32,670 bases of DNA from Ignavibacteriota bacterium (GTDB lineage Bacteria > Bacteroidota > Ignavibacteria > Kapaibacteriales > UBA2268), in assembly GCA_016219595.1 (NCBI GenBank), contig JACRLY010000044.1, positions 6,089 to 38,758 of the forward strand, given 5' to 3'. The notes beneath the pieces are model-generated. The model ran no database searches and was not told the origin of the DNA. It was given only the letters and a program-made list of their open reading frames with translations. Below are positions 1 to 8,158 of this stretch, piece by piece. Every line of letters starts with the position of its first letter. Position 1 is the first letter of the stretch. The position numbers and the translations under genes are program-made.

Positions 1-324
1 ATTTATTTTAGTGATACATATACGATAACGATATGGTCGGGTGTTCCGATACTTGCATTGCTTCCAATTAATATTTTTATCAGCAGACTATTGTTTATTA
101 CACCTGTGATAACATGGATAATGTTAATAATAGCTTTTATAATACTGATATGGGTATTAATGCGAATTCTTAAAGCAACTGCAATCGTATTTGATATTCC
201 GGTATTCAGGTCGTATTTGATTGGAATAGTTATAACTATAATTTCATTATCTTCAATTTTAGGAGTGTATCAATATCAATATTCATTTTTATCATATTTG
301 ACTTATTTTTTCAAAATAATATAG
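1..324 (+). CDS. C-terminal part of a multi-pass membrane protein (possibly Yip1 family), cut by the window edge
   Basis: The frame is open from the first base to the TAA at 322-324, so this is the last 107 residues of a longer gene whose start lies outside. It is almost entirely hydrophobic, with three probable membrane segments (about residues 12-32, 36-55 and 70-90 of the visible part) separated by short loops such as RILKATAIVFDIPVFRS. This pattern recalls the C-terminal half of bacterial Yip1-domain proteins, but no diagnostic motif is visible, so the family name is tentative. The gene ends 24 bases before purC on the same strand and may be co-transcribed with it. The function is unknown. 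Confidence 0.6.
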   Translation: MYFSDTYTITIWSGVPILALLPINIFISRLLFITPVITWIMLIIAFIILIWVLMRILKATAIVFDIPVFRSYLIGIVITIISLSSILGVYQYQYSFLSYLTYFFKII

Positions 325-348
325 TGAAATCTTTGTACAGGAGTATAT

Positions 349-1242
349 ATGGCTATTGTCTATAAAACAGAATTTGCCGAAATAAAAGAACCGAGGAGAG
401 GAAAAGTACGTGACATATTTGAATTGGATAAATATATATTAATTGTTGCTACTGACAGAATTTCCGCATTTGATGTAATTATGAACGAACCTATACCCGG
501 AAAAGGTAAAATATTATCCCGGATTTCATCTACATGGTTTGACATGACAAAGCATATTGTAAAGAATCATTTTCTTTCGAACAATGTGGATGATTACCCG
601 GAAGAATTTCGTAAATACAAAGAACAGTTGGATGGAAGGTCAATGCTTGTAAAAAAATGCAAGCCGCTTCCTATTGAGTGTATTGTGAGAGGATATGTCG
701 CAGGTTCGGGCTGGAAAGAATATAAACAAAATCAAACAATTTGCGGGATAAAACTACCTGACGGTCTTCTTGAATTTTCTAAACTTCCTAAACCGATTTT
801 TACACCTTCAACTAAAGCCGAAGTTGGACATGATGAGAACATTTCCCCGGAGCAGGCAAAAGATTTAATAGGCAAAGATTTAGGTGATAAAATTGAAGAT
901 TTGTCTGTTAAACTATATAAATTTGGAGCTGAATATCTCGAAAAAAATAATATTATACTTGCAGATACAAAATTCGAATTCGGGACAGATGAAAACGGAG
1001 AATTGTATCTCATCGATGAAGCATTGACACCTGATTCTTCAAGATTCTGGCTCAAAGAGGAATATGCTCCCGGAAAACCGCAAATAAATTTTGACAAACA
1101 GGTATTAAGAGATTACCTTGAATCGCTTGACTGGGGTAAACAACCGCCACCCCCAAAATTACCGAGTGAAATTATTGAAAAAACATTAGATAAATATAAA
1201 GAAGCTTATAAAAGAATAGTCGGCAAAGATTTTCCAGGATAA
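349..1242 (+). CDS. purC: Phosphoribosylaminoimidazole-succinocarboxamide synthase (SAICAR synthetase)
   Basis: Cytosolic purine-biosynthesis enzyme that joins CAIR and aspartate using ATP to make SAICAR. The family signatures are all present: GKVRDIFEL near the N-terminus (nucleotide-binding loop), ATDRISAFDVIMNEPIPGKG, the ECIVRGYVAGSGWKEY segment, IFTPSTKAEVGHDENIS, LADTKFEFG and DEALTPDSSRFW. At 297 residues it belongs to the longer form of the family (the short bacterial form is about 240). The ATG at 349 follows AGGAG at 339-343, a good ribosome-binding site, and the N-terminus begins exactly where the family does. It is followed 58 bases later by rodA on the same strand. There are no signs of damage. 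Confidence 0.97.
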   Translation: MAIVYKTEFAEIKEPRRGKVRDIFELDKYILIVATDRISAFDVIMNEPIPGKGKILSRISSTWFDMTKHIVKNHFLSNNVDDYPEEFRKYKEQLDGRSMLVKKCKPLPIECIVRGYVAGSGWKEYKQNQTICGIKLPDGLLEFSKLPKPIFTPSTKAEVGHDENISPEQAKDLIGKDLGDKIEDLSVKLYKFGAEYLEKNNIILADTKFEFGTDENGELYLIDEALTPDSSRFWLKEEYAPGKPQINFDKQVLRDYLESLDWGKQPPPPKLPSEIIEKTLDKYKEAYKRIVGKDFPG

Positions 1243-1300
1243 GATTAAAAACAATAATGAAAATTATCCGGAATAAAACAATTAAAACCTGAATCAGATA

Positions 1301-2557
1301 ATGGCAGAATTTCAAAATATATATGAGATAAGAAAATCGGCAAGCCAATATTTCGACTGGCAAACATTTCTGATAACAATCATGTCTATAGCATTTGGAT
1401 TAATTTCAATTTACAGTGCAACTTATGATGCAGGCATGAGTACTTATTTTTTCAAGCAATTAATTTACACCGGAATAGGAATAGGTATTATACTAATTTT
1501 CATGGTCTTGCCTGAAAGATGGCTACAGGCATATTCATTAGCATTTTTTGTGTTTATTATATTATTATTAATATCAGTTCTTATATTCGGAAAAACAATT
1601 TATGGTACAAAAGGATGGTTCCAGATAGGAAGCATAAGTATTCAACCTTCAGAATTTGCAAAACTGGCAGCTTTGAACCTGATTGCCACACACTTGTCAA
1701 GAAAAGGCACTGATATAAAAACATTCAGAGATTTCGGAATTGTAATATTAATATTATTGGCGCCATTTATATTGATTTTATTTGAGCCTGATTTTGGTAC
1801 AGCAACGGTTTTACTCGCAATGTTCATCGGCATTCTGTTTTGGACAGGTTTCGATTTATTGATGTTGTTTTTTGTTATAAGCTTGCCGGTAATAATTCTT
1901 TTGTCATTAGTTAGCCCTATTCATTTCGTTGCAGCAGTGTCGGTTTATTCAATTGCTGCAGCCTTAATGAGGAAGAAAATAATTCTTACATTCGCCACAA
2001 TATTAATAGTTTTCGTTGCCGGATATACGAGTCCATTGATTGTAGAACATCTGATGCCTCATCAAAAAAACAGGATTGATACATTTCTGAACCCTGACAA
2101 GGACCCGCTTGGCAAGGGTTATAATGTTATTCAATCAAAATTAGCTGTTGGAAGCGGCGGAGTTACCGGGAAAGGATTTTTACAGGGAACACAAACACAG
2201 TTGAGATATATACCGAAGCAATGGACAGATTTTATATACTGTGTACCTGCAGAAGAATTTGGATTTGCCGGGGGTGTCTTTGTTATTCTCTTGTTAGCAG
2301 GAATAATATTGAAGGCGACAAAGGCAGCTTTTGATTCCGAAAACAAGTATTTCAGCCTTTTGTCTTTCGGCATAGGTTCTGTATTTTTTTATCACACAAT
2401 AATTAATATCGGAATGGTACTCGGGTTAATGCCTGTAATGGGAATACCGTTACCATTTATGAGCTACGGTGGTTCGGCTTTATTGGTGAATTGTGCATTT
2501 ATAGGATTACTTTTAAATGCATTCAGGTCACAGAAAATAAAAGCTCAAAATAAATAA
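1301..2557 (+). CDS. rodA: Rod shape-determining SEDS peptidoglycan glycosyltransferase RodA
   Basis: Integral membrane protein of the SEDS family that polymerises lipid II into glycan strands during cell elongation, working with a class B PBP. It has about ten hydrophobic segments. Family signatures are GWFQIGSISIQPSEFAKLA (residues 105-122), FEPDFGTATVLL (161-172), HQKNRIDTFLNPDKDPLGKGYN (254-275), KQWTDFIYCVPAEEFGF (306-322) and IPLPFMSYGGSALL near the C-terminus. The aspartate in WTDF (D310) matches the catalytic aspartate of the family. RodA fits better than FtsW because of the RIDTFLNP...GYN and TDFI motifs and the 418-residue length. It ends 29 bases before pdxA and looks co-transcribed with purC and pdxA. 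Its usual partners mreBCD and mrdA are not in view. Confidence 0.95.
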   Translation: MAEFQNIYEIRKSASQYFDWQTFLITIMSIAFGLISIYSATYDAGMSTYFFKQLIYTGIGIGIILIFMVLPERWLQAYSLAFFVFIILLLISVLIFGKTIYGTKGWFQIGSISIQPSEFAKLAALNLIATHLSRKGTDIKTFRDFGIVILILLAPFILILFEPDFGTATVLLAMFIGILFWTGFDLLMLFFVISLPVIILLSLVSPIHFVAAVSVYSIAAALMRKKIILTFATILIVFVAGYTSPLIVEHLMPHQKNRIDTFLNPDKDPLGKGYNVIQSKLAVGSGGVTGKGFLQGTQTQLRYIPKQWTDFIYCVPAEEFGFAGGVFVILLLAGIILKATKAAFDSENKYFSLLSFGIGSVFFYHTIINIGMVLGLMPVMGIPLPFMSYGGSALLVNCAFIGLLLNAFRSQKIKAQNK

Positions 2558-2586
2558 TTAATTAAACCGATTCTTCATAGTGAACT

Positions 2587-3573
2587 ATGAGATTAATTAT
2601 AACAATCGGGGATTGCAACGGTGTAGGACTTGAAGTCCTAATCAAAGCAATTGACAAAATCTACAAATTGGAATCAGCTTTCGATTTTAGTTTCGGTATT
2701 GCCGGGAATAAAAGTACAATTAAAGAATACTGCGACCTGGCAGAATTGCCTGTTCAATTCGAAGGCAGCGGTTTGTGGATAGGAAATTCGTTTTGTGAGA
2801 TAGTGGATATTAATACCCATGCCAGGGTGGAATTTGGCAAAAGCACACACGATGCAGGAAAATTAGCAATTGAATCACTTGATAAAGCAATCGATTTACT
2901 AATAGGGCATCATTATGACGCATTACTTACTTTACCGATTTCGAAATATTCTATGTACAATGCAGGGTGGATGTTTACCGGGCATACTGAATATCTTGCA
3001 TACAAATGCAATATATCTAATCCTTTGATGATATTGTGCAGCGATAGTATTCGGGTAGCACTTGCAACAATACACGTGCCTTTCAAAGTTGTCCCGGAGT
3101 TAATAAACCAACATCATATTGCAGAGATGATAGAATCATTTAACTATAGTTTGTTGAAAGATTTTAATATATTGAATCCGAAAATTGCAATTTTGAGTTT
3201 AAATCCTCATGCTGGCGAAAATGCTACAATCGGCACAGAGGAAGTAGACATTTTAATGCCTGCTATACAAAAAAGTCTTTCAAAAGGTATTTATATTGAA
3301 GGTCCATTTGCATCGGACGGATTTTTCGGATTTGGACTATACAAGCAATTCGATGGAATTTTAGCTATGTATCATGACCAGGGATTAATACCCCTAAAAT
3401 TATTATCGGAAGGTTCCGGTGTAAATTTCACAGCAGGTTTGCCGATTGTAAGGACTTCACCTGACCATGGCACAGCTTATGAAATAGCAGGCAAAAACCA
3501 GGCTGAACCAGAAAGCACATACCAGGCAATATTAACCGCCGCAACTGTGGTTAAAAACCGTTCTTTTCATTAA
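2587..3573 (+). CDS. pdxA: 4-hydroxythreonine-4-phosphate dehydrogenase PdxA
   Basis: NAD-dependent oxidase/decarboxylase of the DXP-dependent pyridoxal phosphate pathway, acting in the cytosol as a metal-dependent dimer. Visible motifs are IGDCNGVGLEV at the N-terminus (a variant of the usual GDPAGVGPE), TLPISKYSMYNAGWMFTGHTEYLA (residues 115-138), LSLNPHAGENATIGTEE, AMYHDQGLIPLK and RTSPDHGTAYEIAGK. The three metal-binding histidines are present as H163 (TIHVPF), H208 (NPHAG) and H263 (YHDQG). Their spacing is the same as E. coli PdxA H166/H211/H266. Length 328 is normal. The ATG at 2587 follows rodA closely with no strong Shine-Dalgarno. No other vitamin B6 gene lies nearby. Confidence 0.95.
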   Translation: MRLIITIGDCNGVGLEVLIKAIDKIYKLESAFDFSFGIAGNKSTIKEYCDLAELPVQFEGSGLWIGNSFCEIVDINTHARVEFGKSTHDAGKLAIESLDKAIDLLIGHHYDALLTLPISKYSMYNAGWMFTGHTEYLAYKCNISNPLMILCSDSIRVALATIHVPFKVVPELINQHHIAEMIESFNYSLLKDFNILNPKIAILSLNPHAGENATIGTEEVDILMPAIQKSLSKGIYIEGPFASDGFFGFGLYKQFDGILAMYHDQGLIPLKLLSEGSGVNFTAGLPIVRTSPDHGTAYEIAGKNQAEPESTYQAILTAATVVKNRSFH

Positions 3574-3608
3574 TACCCTGTAATTTTAGCTGCTTTTAAA
3601 ATAAAAAT

Positions 3609-3639
3609 TTGTCAATTAGTCAAAGAATAAGTAATTTTG
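3609..3639 (+). promoter_or_regulatory. Bacteroidota-type promoter for the rplM operon
   Basis: TTG at 3609-3611 and TAATTTTG at 3632-3639 are separated by 20 bases. They match the -33 (TTG) and -7 (TAnnTTTG) elements known for the primary sigma factor of Bacteroidota. The predicted start lies about 35 bases upstream of the rplM start codon. The same two boxes with the same 20-base spacing occur in front of pyrH, which strengthens the call. Confidence 0.55.
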
Positions 3640-3680
3640 TATTCTTTAATATTTGTTAAATGTGAATAAGGTAGTATTTC

Positions 3681-4133
3681 GTGGAAACATCTGCAAAAAT
3701 TACGAAATCTCTGAGAAAAGAAGACATCAATAAAAAGTGGTGGATTGTCGACGCCGAAAACCAGGTATTAGGAAGGTTAGCTTCACAGGTAGCCGCAATA
3801 CTCAGGGGAAAGCATAAACCCGACTACACCCCACATATAGATTGCGGTGATTGTGTTATAGTTCTTAATGCCGATAAAATAAAATTGACCGGAAAAAGAG
3901 CTGACAAAAAAGAATACATGCATCACAGTTTGTACCCGGGTGGTCAGAAGATTGAAAAATATAAAATGGTATTAGAAACCAAACCATCCTTTATTTTAGA
4001 ACATGCTATTAAAGGCATGCTTCCAAAGAACAGGCTTGGAAAGAAAATCGGAAAGAATTTAAAAGTTTATGCGGGTAACAATCACCCTCATTCTGCACAA
4101 GTGCCGGAAAATTTACAGTTTAAATATAATTAA
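3681..4133 (+). CDS. rplM: 50S ribosomal protein L13
   Basis: Structural protein of the large ribosomal subunit, an early assembly protein. The 150-residue sequence carries KKWWIVDAENQVLGRLASQVAAILRGK, the TPHIDCGDCVIVLNADKIKLTGKRADKK block, the YPGG turn, EHAIKGMLPKNRLG and KVYAGNNHPHSAQVP. All are L13 landmarks in the right order. The start is a GTG at 3681, with AAGG at 3668-3671 upstream. No in-frame ATG before the conserved core would give a full-length protein. It begins the rplM-rpsI-rpsB-tsf operon and is followed 37 bases later by rpsI, the near-universal L13-S9 pairing. Confidence 0.98.
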   Translation: METSAKITKSLRKEDINKKWWIVDAENQVLGRLASQVAAILRGKHKPDYTPHIDCGDCVIVLNADKIKLTGKRADKKEYMHHSLYPGGQKIEKYKMVLETKPSFILEHAIKGMLPKNRLGKKIGKNLKVYAGNNHPHSAQVPENLQFKYN

Positions 4134-4170
4134 ATCAGCTTGAAAATAAAATTAAATTGATGGAGAATAA

Positions 4171-4557
4171 ATGAAAGCCGCTTTCGGAACTGGAAGAAGA
4201 AAAACAGCAGTTGCACAAGCAAAATTGTTGCCTGGCAACGGAAAGATAACTGTTAACAAATTAGCCTTTGAGCAATACTTTCCAATTGAAGTTTACAGAA
4301 TGCACGCAATTGCACCTTTGTATACAACAAGCAATGAAGGAAAATTTGATATAAATATTACTGTCAGAGGCGGCGGAAAAAGCGGACAAACAGGTGCTAT
4401 TCAATTAGCCATTGCCCGTGCTTTATTTGCTTACGATGCCGAGCTTCATAAACAATTGAGAGAAGCAGGATTGCTGACACGAGATCCAAGAATGGTTGAA
4501 CGTAAGAAATACGGTCAGAAGAAAGCAAGAAAGAGATTCCAATTCTCTAAACGTTAA
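4171..4557 (+). CDS. rpsI: 30S ribosomal protein S9
   Basis: Small-subunit head protein whose C-terminal tail reaches the P-site tRNA. The sequence starts with [25 protein letters not shown] and carries [21 protein letters not shown]. It ends with [27 protein letters not shown], including the terminal SKR tail that contacts tRNA. Length 128 is normal. GGAG at 4162-4165 sits 5 bases before the ATG. It lies between rplM and rpsB. The 137 bases downstream contain a structured rpsB leader rather than a gene. Confidence 0.98.
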   Translation: MKAAFGTGRRKTAVAQAKLLPGNGKITVNKLAFEQYFPIEVYRMHAIAPLYTTSNEGKFDINITVRGGGKSGQTGAIQLAIARALFAYDAELHKQLREAGLLTRDPRMVERKKYGQKKARKRFQFSKR

Positions 4558-4610
4558 TAAATTGAATATAATATTTTTTTTAATAATCATGTTTCCGGAT
4601 AACCTGTGTG

Positions 4611-4659
4611 TGATAGCGATGCTATTGAGCAGGTGCAAGAGTTGGAAATAAACTCTGCA
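4611..4659 (+). promoter_or_regulatory. Structured leader of rpsB (candidate ribosomal-protein autoregulatory RNA)
   Basis: Two hairpins stand in the 137-base gap between rpsI and rpsB. The first is ATAGC-GAT-GCTAT at 4613-4625, which can be extended by two G-U pairs at 4611-4612. The second has a nine-pair stem with one bulged A (4634-4643 with 4651-4659) and the loop GGAAATA. Neither has a T-tract, so they are not simple terminators. Leaders in front of rpsB that bind S2 are known in other bacteria. That this is such a leader is inference from position and folding only. It lies 35 bases upstream of the AAGGAG ribosome-binding site (4684-4689). Confidence 0.4.
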
Positions 4660-4694
4660 AGAACGAAACAGCAGTAATAACACAAGGAGTAAAA

Positions 4695-5621
4695 ATGAAT
4701 CATTATGCAGACATCGAGCAATTGCTCGAAAGCGGCGCCCATTTCGGACACCTTACCCGCCGCTGGAATCCCAAAATGGAAAAGTATATTTTCGGCGAAC
4801 GCAATGGCATTCACATTATCGATTTGCGTAAATCTCAAATTCTTATTGACATAGCCAGAAATGCAGTATATGACGCTGCTGCTAAGGGAAAAATAGTTTT
4901 ATTTGTCGGTACGAAAACCCAAGCCCAGGAAGTAATCAAAGAACAAGCAAAACGAGGCGGAATGCACTATGTTACCGAAAGATGGCTCGGAGGTATGTTA
5001 ACTAACTTTACTACTATCAGGAAAAGCATAAAACGGCTTACCTCTATTGATAAGATGGAAGTTGACGGAACTTTCGAAAAAATAACCAAAAAAGAAAAGC
5101 TGATGCTGTCCCGTGAAAGAGACAGGCTTAGAAAAGTATTTGGCGGTATTGAAGATATGACAAGACTGCCTGGGGCAATATTTGTAGTCGATATTAAAAA
5201 AGAACATATAGCAGTAAAAGAAGCAAAAATTCTTGATATTCCTGTAATTGCAATGGTTGATTCAAATTGCGACCCCGAAGAAGTTGATTTCCCGATACCG
5301 GCAAATGACGATTCAATTAAAACAATTGAAATAATATCAAAAATTATGATTGATGCTGTTCTTGAGGGTTCAGAATTAGCTAAAGCAAGACAGGCAGAAT
5401 TTTCTGCAGAATCTGAAAGAGGTGCAAAAGAATCCGAATCAGGAGAGGACAGACCTAAGGTTCAGAGAAGGATGAGAGAGAGAAGAGCAGGCAAAAGCAG
5501 ACAAAGAAGTTCAAGGGATGAGCATATTAAAACAGATGATGTCGAAGACATTCAGGATGCACCTGAAGAACAAACTGAAGCAGATTCGATTCAAGAGATA
5601 GAAGAACCTACTAACGAATAA
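4695..5621 (+). CDS. rpsB: 30S ribosomal protein S2 with a long charged C-terminal extension
   Basis: Small-subunit protein at the head-body junction, needed for S1 binding. The S2 core (about residues 1-238) is clear: IEQLLESGAHFGHLTRRWNPKM, IFGERNGIHIIDLRKS, VLFVGTKTQAQEVI, ERWLGGMLTNF, RLPGAIFVVDIKKEHIAVKEA and IPVIAMVDSNCDPEEVDFPIPANDDSI. The total is 308 residues against about 240-260 in most bacteria. The extra 65-70 residues form a low-complexity tail with an arginine-rich stretch (RRMRERRAGKSRQRSSR), then an acidic end (DDVEDIQDAPEEQTE). AAGGAG at 4684-4689 decides the ATG at 4695. It is followed 38 bases later by tsf, the classic rpsB-tsf pair. Confidence 0.98.
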   Translation: MNHYADIEQLLESGAHFGHLTRRWNPKMEKYIFGERNGIHIIDLRKSQILIDIARNAVYDAAAKGKIVLFVGTKTQAQEVIKEQAKRGGMHYVTERWLGGMLTNFTTIRKSIKRLTSIDKMEVDGTFEKITKKEKLMLSRERDRLRKVFGGIEDMTRLPGAIFVVDIKKEHIAVKEAKILDIPVIAMVDSNCDPEEVDFPIPANDDSIKTIEIISKIMIDAVLEGSELAKARQAEFSAESERGAKESESGEDRPKVQRRMRERRAGKSRQRSSRDEHIKTDDVEDIQDAPEEQTEADSIQEIEEPTNE

Positions 5622-5659
5622 AATTCAAAAAACAGGAATAAGATAAATAAGGAAATAAA

Positions 5660-6520
5660 ATGGCAAATATAACACCACAAATGGTAAAAGAACTCAGAGA
5701 TAAAACCGGTGCCGGTATGGGCGATTGCAAAATTGCCTTAAACGATGCAGAAGGTGACATGAATAAAGCTATTGAGATTTTGAGAAAAAAAGGAGCGGCA
5801 TCGGCTTCAAAACGCTCAGACCGTTCTGCTAATGAAGGATTAATTGATTCTAAATTATCTGCAGATAAGAAAACTGCTGTTATTGTAGAAGTTAATTGTG
5901 AAACAGATTTTGTTGCGAGAAATGCAGAATTCGTGTCTTATGTTAATAAAGTATCAGATGCTTTGTTAGGGAATCATGCAGCTACTGTAGATGATTTGAA
6001 AAATGTATCTATTGGTTCGATGAAATTGCTTGATTTACACAATGAAATACTTGCAAAATTCAGTGAAAAAATTGAAATTCGCAGGTTCGAAAAATTTGCA
6101 ACCGAAGGTATTTTTGCTGATTATATTCATGCAGGAAACAGGCTGGCAGTTGTCGTTGAGTGCAACCAGAAAGAACTCAATCCAAAAGCTTATTCGTTGC
6201 TCAGGGATGTTGCTATGCAGATTGCTGCAATGAATCCGCAATATATTTCAAGAAATGATGTGAGCAAATCAACAATTGAAAAAGAAATTGAAATTTATAA
6301 AGAATTTGCTATAACCGAAGGTAAAAAACCGGATATAGCCGACAAGATTGCTATTGGAAAATTAGAAAAATTCTTCCAGGAACAGTGTTTACTCGAGCAG
6401 ACTTTTGTTAAAGACCCGGGTAAAGTCGTAAATGATGTAATCAAGGAAATTACCCAGGAAGCAGGTAATGAAGCTAAAATATTAAAATTCAGGAGATATT
6501 ATCTCGGTGAAGAGCTTTAA
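5660..6520 (+). CDS. tsf: Translation elongation factor Ts
   Basis: Guanine-nucleotide exchange factor that recycles EF-Tu-GDP in the cytosol. The N-terminal UBA-like domain (ITPQMVKELRDKTGAGMGDCKIAL, residues 4-27) is followed by the core. The core signature ETDFVARNAEF is near residues 81-91 and the dimerisation subdomain carries DVAMQIAAMNPQYISR. Length 286 is normal for the E. coli-type protein. AAGGA precedes the ATG. It is the last gene of the rplM operon, because a strong intrinsic terminator begins 18 bases after its stop codon. Confidence 0.98.
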   Translation: MANITPQMVKELRDKTGAGMGDCKIALNDAEGDMNKAIEILRKKGAASASKRSDRSANEGLIDSKLSADKKTAVIVEVNCETDFVARNAEFVSYVNKVSDALLGNHAATVDDLKNVSIGSMKLLDLHNEILAKFSEKIEIRRFEKFATEGIFADYIHAGNRLAVVVECNQKELNPKAYSLLRDVAMQIAAMNPQYISRNDVSKSTIEKEIEIYKEFAITEGKKPDIADKIAIGKLEKFFQEQCLLEQTFVKDPGKVVNDVIKEITQEAGNEAKILKFRRYYLGEEL

Positions 6521-6538
6521 TTTACATTAAATTTAATC

Positions 6539-6583
6539 AAGCCATTATGACCAATAAATCAATTTCATAATGGCTTTTTTTTT
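6539..6583 (+). terminator. Intrinsic terminator after tsf
   Basis: A perfect 12-base-pair stem (6539-6550 with 6565-6576, arms AAGCCATTATGA and TCATAATGGCTT) encloses a 14-base loop. It runs directly into a tract of nine T residues (6575-6583). It separates the ribosomal-protein operon from pyrH, which has its own promoter just downstream. Confidence 0.92.
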
Positions 6584-6601
6584 GAGTCGTATACCCTATT
6601 G

Positions 6602-6632
6602 TTGCTTCCGAAAGAAAAAGTTAATAATTTTG
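6602..6632 (+). promoter_or_regulatory. Bacteroidota-type promoter for pyrH-frr
   Basis: TTG at 6602-6604 and TAATTTTG at 6625-6632 are separated by 20 bases, identical in boxes and spacing to the rplM promoter. It lies between the tsf terminator and the pyrH ATG (leader of about 25 bases). This position is exactly where a new promoter is needed. Confidence 0.6.
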
Positions 6633-6663
6633 ATAATTATACATAAAGCATTTTTAAATTATT

Positions 6664-7374
6664 ATGACACCTCATTTCAAGAGAGTATTATTAAAGCTCA
6701 GCGGAGAAGCGCTAATGGGCGAACAGAATTTTGGAATTGACCCGAACGTTCTTAAATTCTTCGCAGGGGAAGTTCATGAAATCTACCAATTGGGAGTACA
6801 AATCGGTATTGTTATCGGAGGAGGTAATATTTTTCGTGGTGTTGAAGCTGCCGCACATGGAATTCATAAAGTTTCCGGAGACCACATGGGTATGCTTGCC
6901 ACGGTAATTAATTCAATAGCACTTCAAAATGCTTTAGAAGCCAGAGGCATTCATACAAGATTGCAGACTGCAATAAAAATGGAAGAAATTGCAGAACCAT
7001 TTATCAGAAGAAGAGCCATTAGGCATCTCGAAAAACAAAGAGTCGTAATTTTTGGTGCAGGAACAGGGAATCCGTATTTCACTACGGATACGGCTGCAGT
7101 ATTACGTGCCATCGAAATCGAAGCCCAGGTTGTTATTAAAGGCACGAGGGTCAACGGCGTTTATGATTCCGATCCTGAAAAGAATCCGGATGCAAACAGG
7201 TTCGACAAAATCTCATACAGGGAAGTAATGGATAAAAACCTCAGGGTTATGGACCAAACAGCTATTACTTTATGCCGTGAAAATAATCTCCCGATTATCG
7301 TTTTCAATGTCAATGAGAAAAATAATCTGCTGAAAGTAATAATGGGAGAAGAAATAGGTACTTTAGTGAAATAA
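6664..7374 (+). CDS. pyrH: UMP kinase
   Basis: Hexameric bacterial UMP kinase of the amino-acid kinase fold, phosphorylating UMP to UDP for pyrimidine nucleotide supply. Motifs are [11 protein letters not shown] (residues 9-19), [55 protein letters not shown] and [20 protein letters not shown]. Length 236 is standard. There is no obvious Shine-Dalgarno in front of the ATG at 6664, only an AT-rich stretch, unlike most neighbours. It is followed by frr after 71 bases, a widely conserved pair next to rpsB-tsf. Confidence 0.98.
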   Translation: MTPHFKRVLLKLSGEALMGEQNFGIDPNVLKFFAGEVHEIYQLGVQIGIVIGGGNIFRGVEAAAHGIHKVSGDHMGMLATVINSIALQNALEARGIHTRLQTAIKMEEIAEPFIRRRAIRHLEKQRVVIFGAGTGNPYFTTDTAAVLRAIEIEAQVVIKGTRVNGVYDSDPEKNPDANRFDKISYREVMDKNLRVMDQTAITLCRENNLPIIVFNVNEKNNLLKVIMGEEIGTLVK

Positions 7375-7445
7375 TTTAAAGACGGAATTTAATAATGATT
7401 TAAATAGAAAATTGAAATTGATGTCAAACAACAAGTGGATAAATT

Positions 7446-8006
7446 ATGGACGTTAAAGAAGTTTTAAGCAAGACAAGAGATATGATGGGAAAATCGGTTG
7501 AATTTTTCAAAAGTCAGCTGGCAAAAGTCAGAACCGGTAGGGCATCTGCAACTCTTGTTGATAATGTAAAAGCAGATTATTACGGCAATCCCGCACCTAT
7601 TTCACAGATGGCAACCATATCGGTTCCTGATGCAAGAACTATTGTAATTCAACCCTGGGACCGTTCGACATTGACTGTTATCGAAAAGGCGATACAATCT
7701 GCCGACCTTGGATTCAATCCTCAGAATGACGGCACTATAATAAGAATTCCTGTTCCGCCATTAACTGAGGAAAGAAGAAAAGAATTTGTTAAGGTATGCA
7801 AGAAATATGCAGAAGAAGGTAAAGTTGCTATAAGAAATATCCGCCGTGAGCAAAATGATGTTCTCAAGAAAGCAGAGAAAGACAAGCAATTGTCTGAAGA
7901 TGATTCGAAATGGGGCGAAGAAGAAATCCAGAAAATAATTAATGAATACACAAAAAAAATAGATGAATTGCTGGAAAAGAAAGAAAAAGAATTAATGGAA
8001 GGATAG
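7446..8006 (+). CDS. frr: Ribosome recycling factor
   Basis: tRNA-shaped factor that splits post-termination ribosomes together with EF-G. The 186-residue sequence shows the family core: FKSQLAKVRTGRASATLVDNVKADYYGNPAPISQMATISVPDARTIVIQPWD, the DLGFNPQNDGTIIRIPVPPLTEERRKE block, and the long basic helix VRNIRREQND-type segment (here AIRNIRREQNDVLKK). The C-terminus is a charged helix ending KKEKELMEG. It is co-oriented with and probably co-transcribed with pyrH. A short AT-rich gap separates it from tRNA-Val. Confidence 0.98.
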   Translation: MDVKEVLSKTRDMMGKSVEFFKSQLAKVRTGRASATLVDNVKADYYGNPAPISQMATISVPDARTIVIQPWDRSTLTVIEKAIQSADLGFNPQNDGTIIRIPVPPLTEERRKEFVKVCKKYAEEGKVAIRNIRREQNDVLKKAEKDKQLSEDDSKWGEEEIQKIINEYTKKIDELLEKKEKELMEG

Positions 8007-8061
8007 TGACAGAACACGTTTTATTATTACAGATAAATTTTATTAAAAGGTCAGTATTTAT

Positions 8062-8069
8062 TAATTTTG
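8062..8069 (+). promoter_or_regulatory. Candidate -7 element for tRNA-Val
   Basis: TAATTTTG matches the Bacteroidota -7 consensus TAnnTTTG. It ends 13 bases before the first base of the mature tRNA, about the right place for a tRNA promoter. No TTG is found at the -33 position (it reads TTT). Confidence 0.35.
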
Positions 8070-8082
8070 CAGTTCATTTTCA

Positions 8083-8158
8083 GGGCTCATAGCTCAGTTT
8101 GGTCTAGAGCGCTTCCTTGACACGGAAGAGGTCACAGGTTCGAATCCCGTTGGGCCCA
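8083..8158 (+). tRNA. tRNA-Val (anticodon GAC)
   Basis: It forms a complete 76-base cloverleaf. The acceptor stem is GGGCTCA with TGGGCCC and the D-arm stem is GCTC with GAGC. The anticodon stem CTTCC/GGAAG carries the loop TTGACAC with anticodon GAC at 8119-8121. The T-loop is TTCGAAT and the discriminator base A is at 8158. The terminal CCA is not encoded (the next bases are CAAA), so it must be added by the CCA enzyme. The T-stem has an A-C mismatch (8136 with 8148) in its middle pair. An AT-rich accessory patch begins directly downstream. Confidence 0.95.

Noticed and set aside
732-1097. 121-residue open frame on the minus strand inside purC
   Set aside because: It is antisense to a strongly conserved gene, serine-rich by mirror effect, with no ribosome-binding site or recognisable domain.
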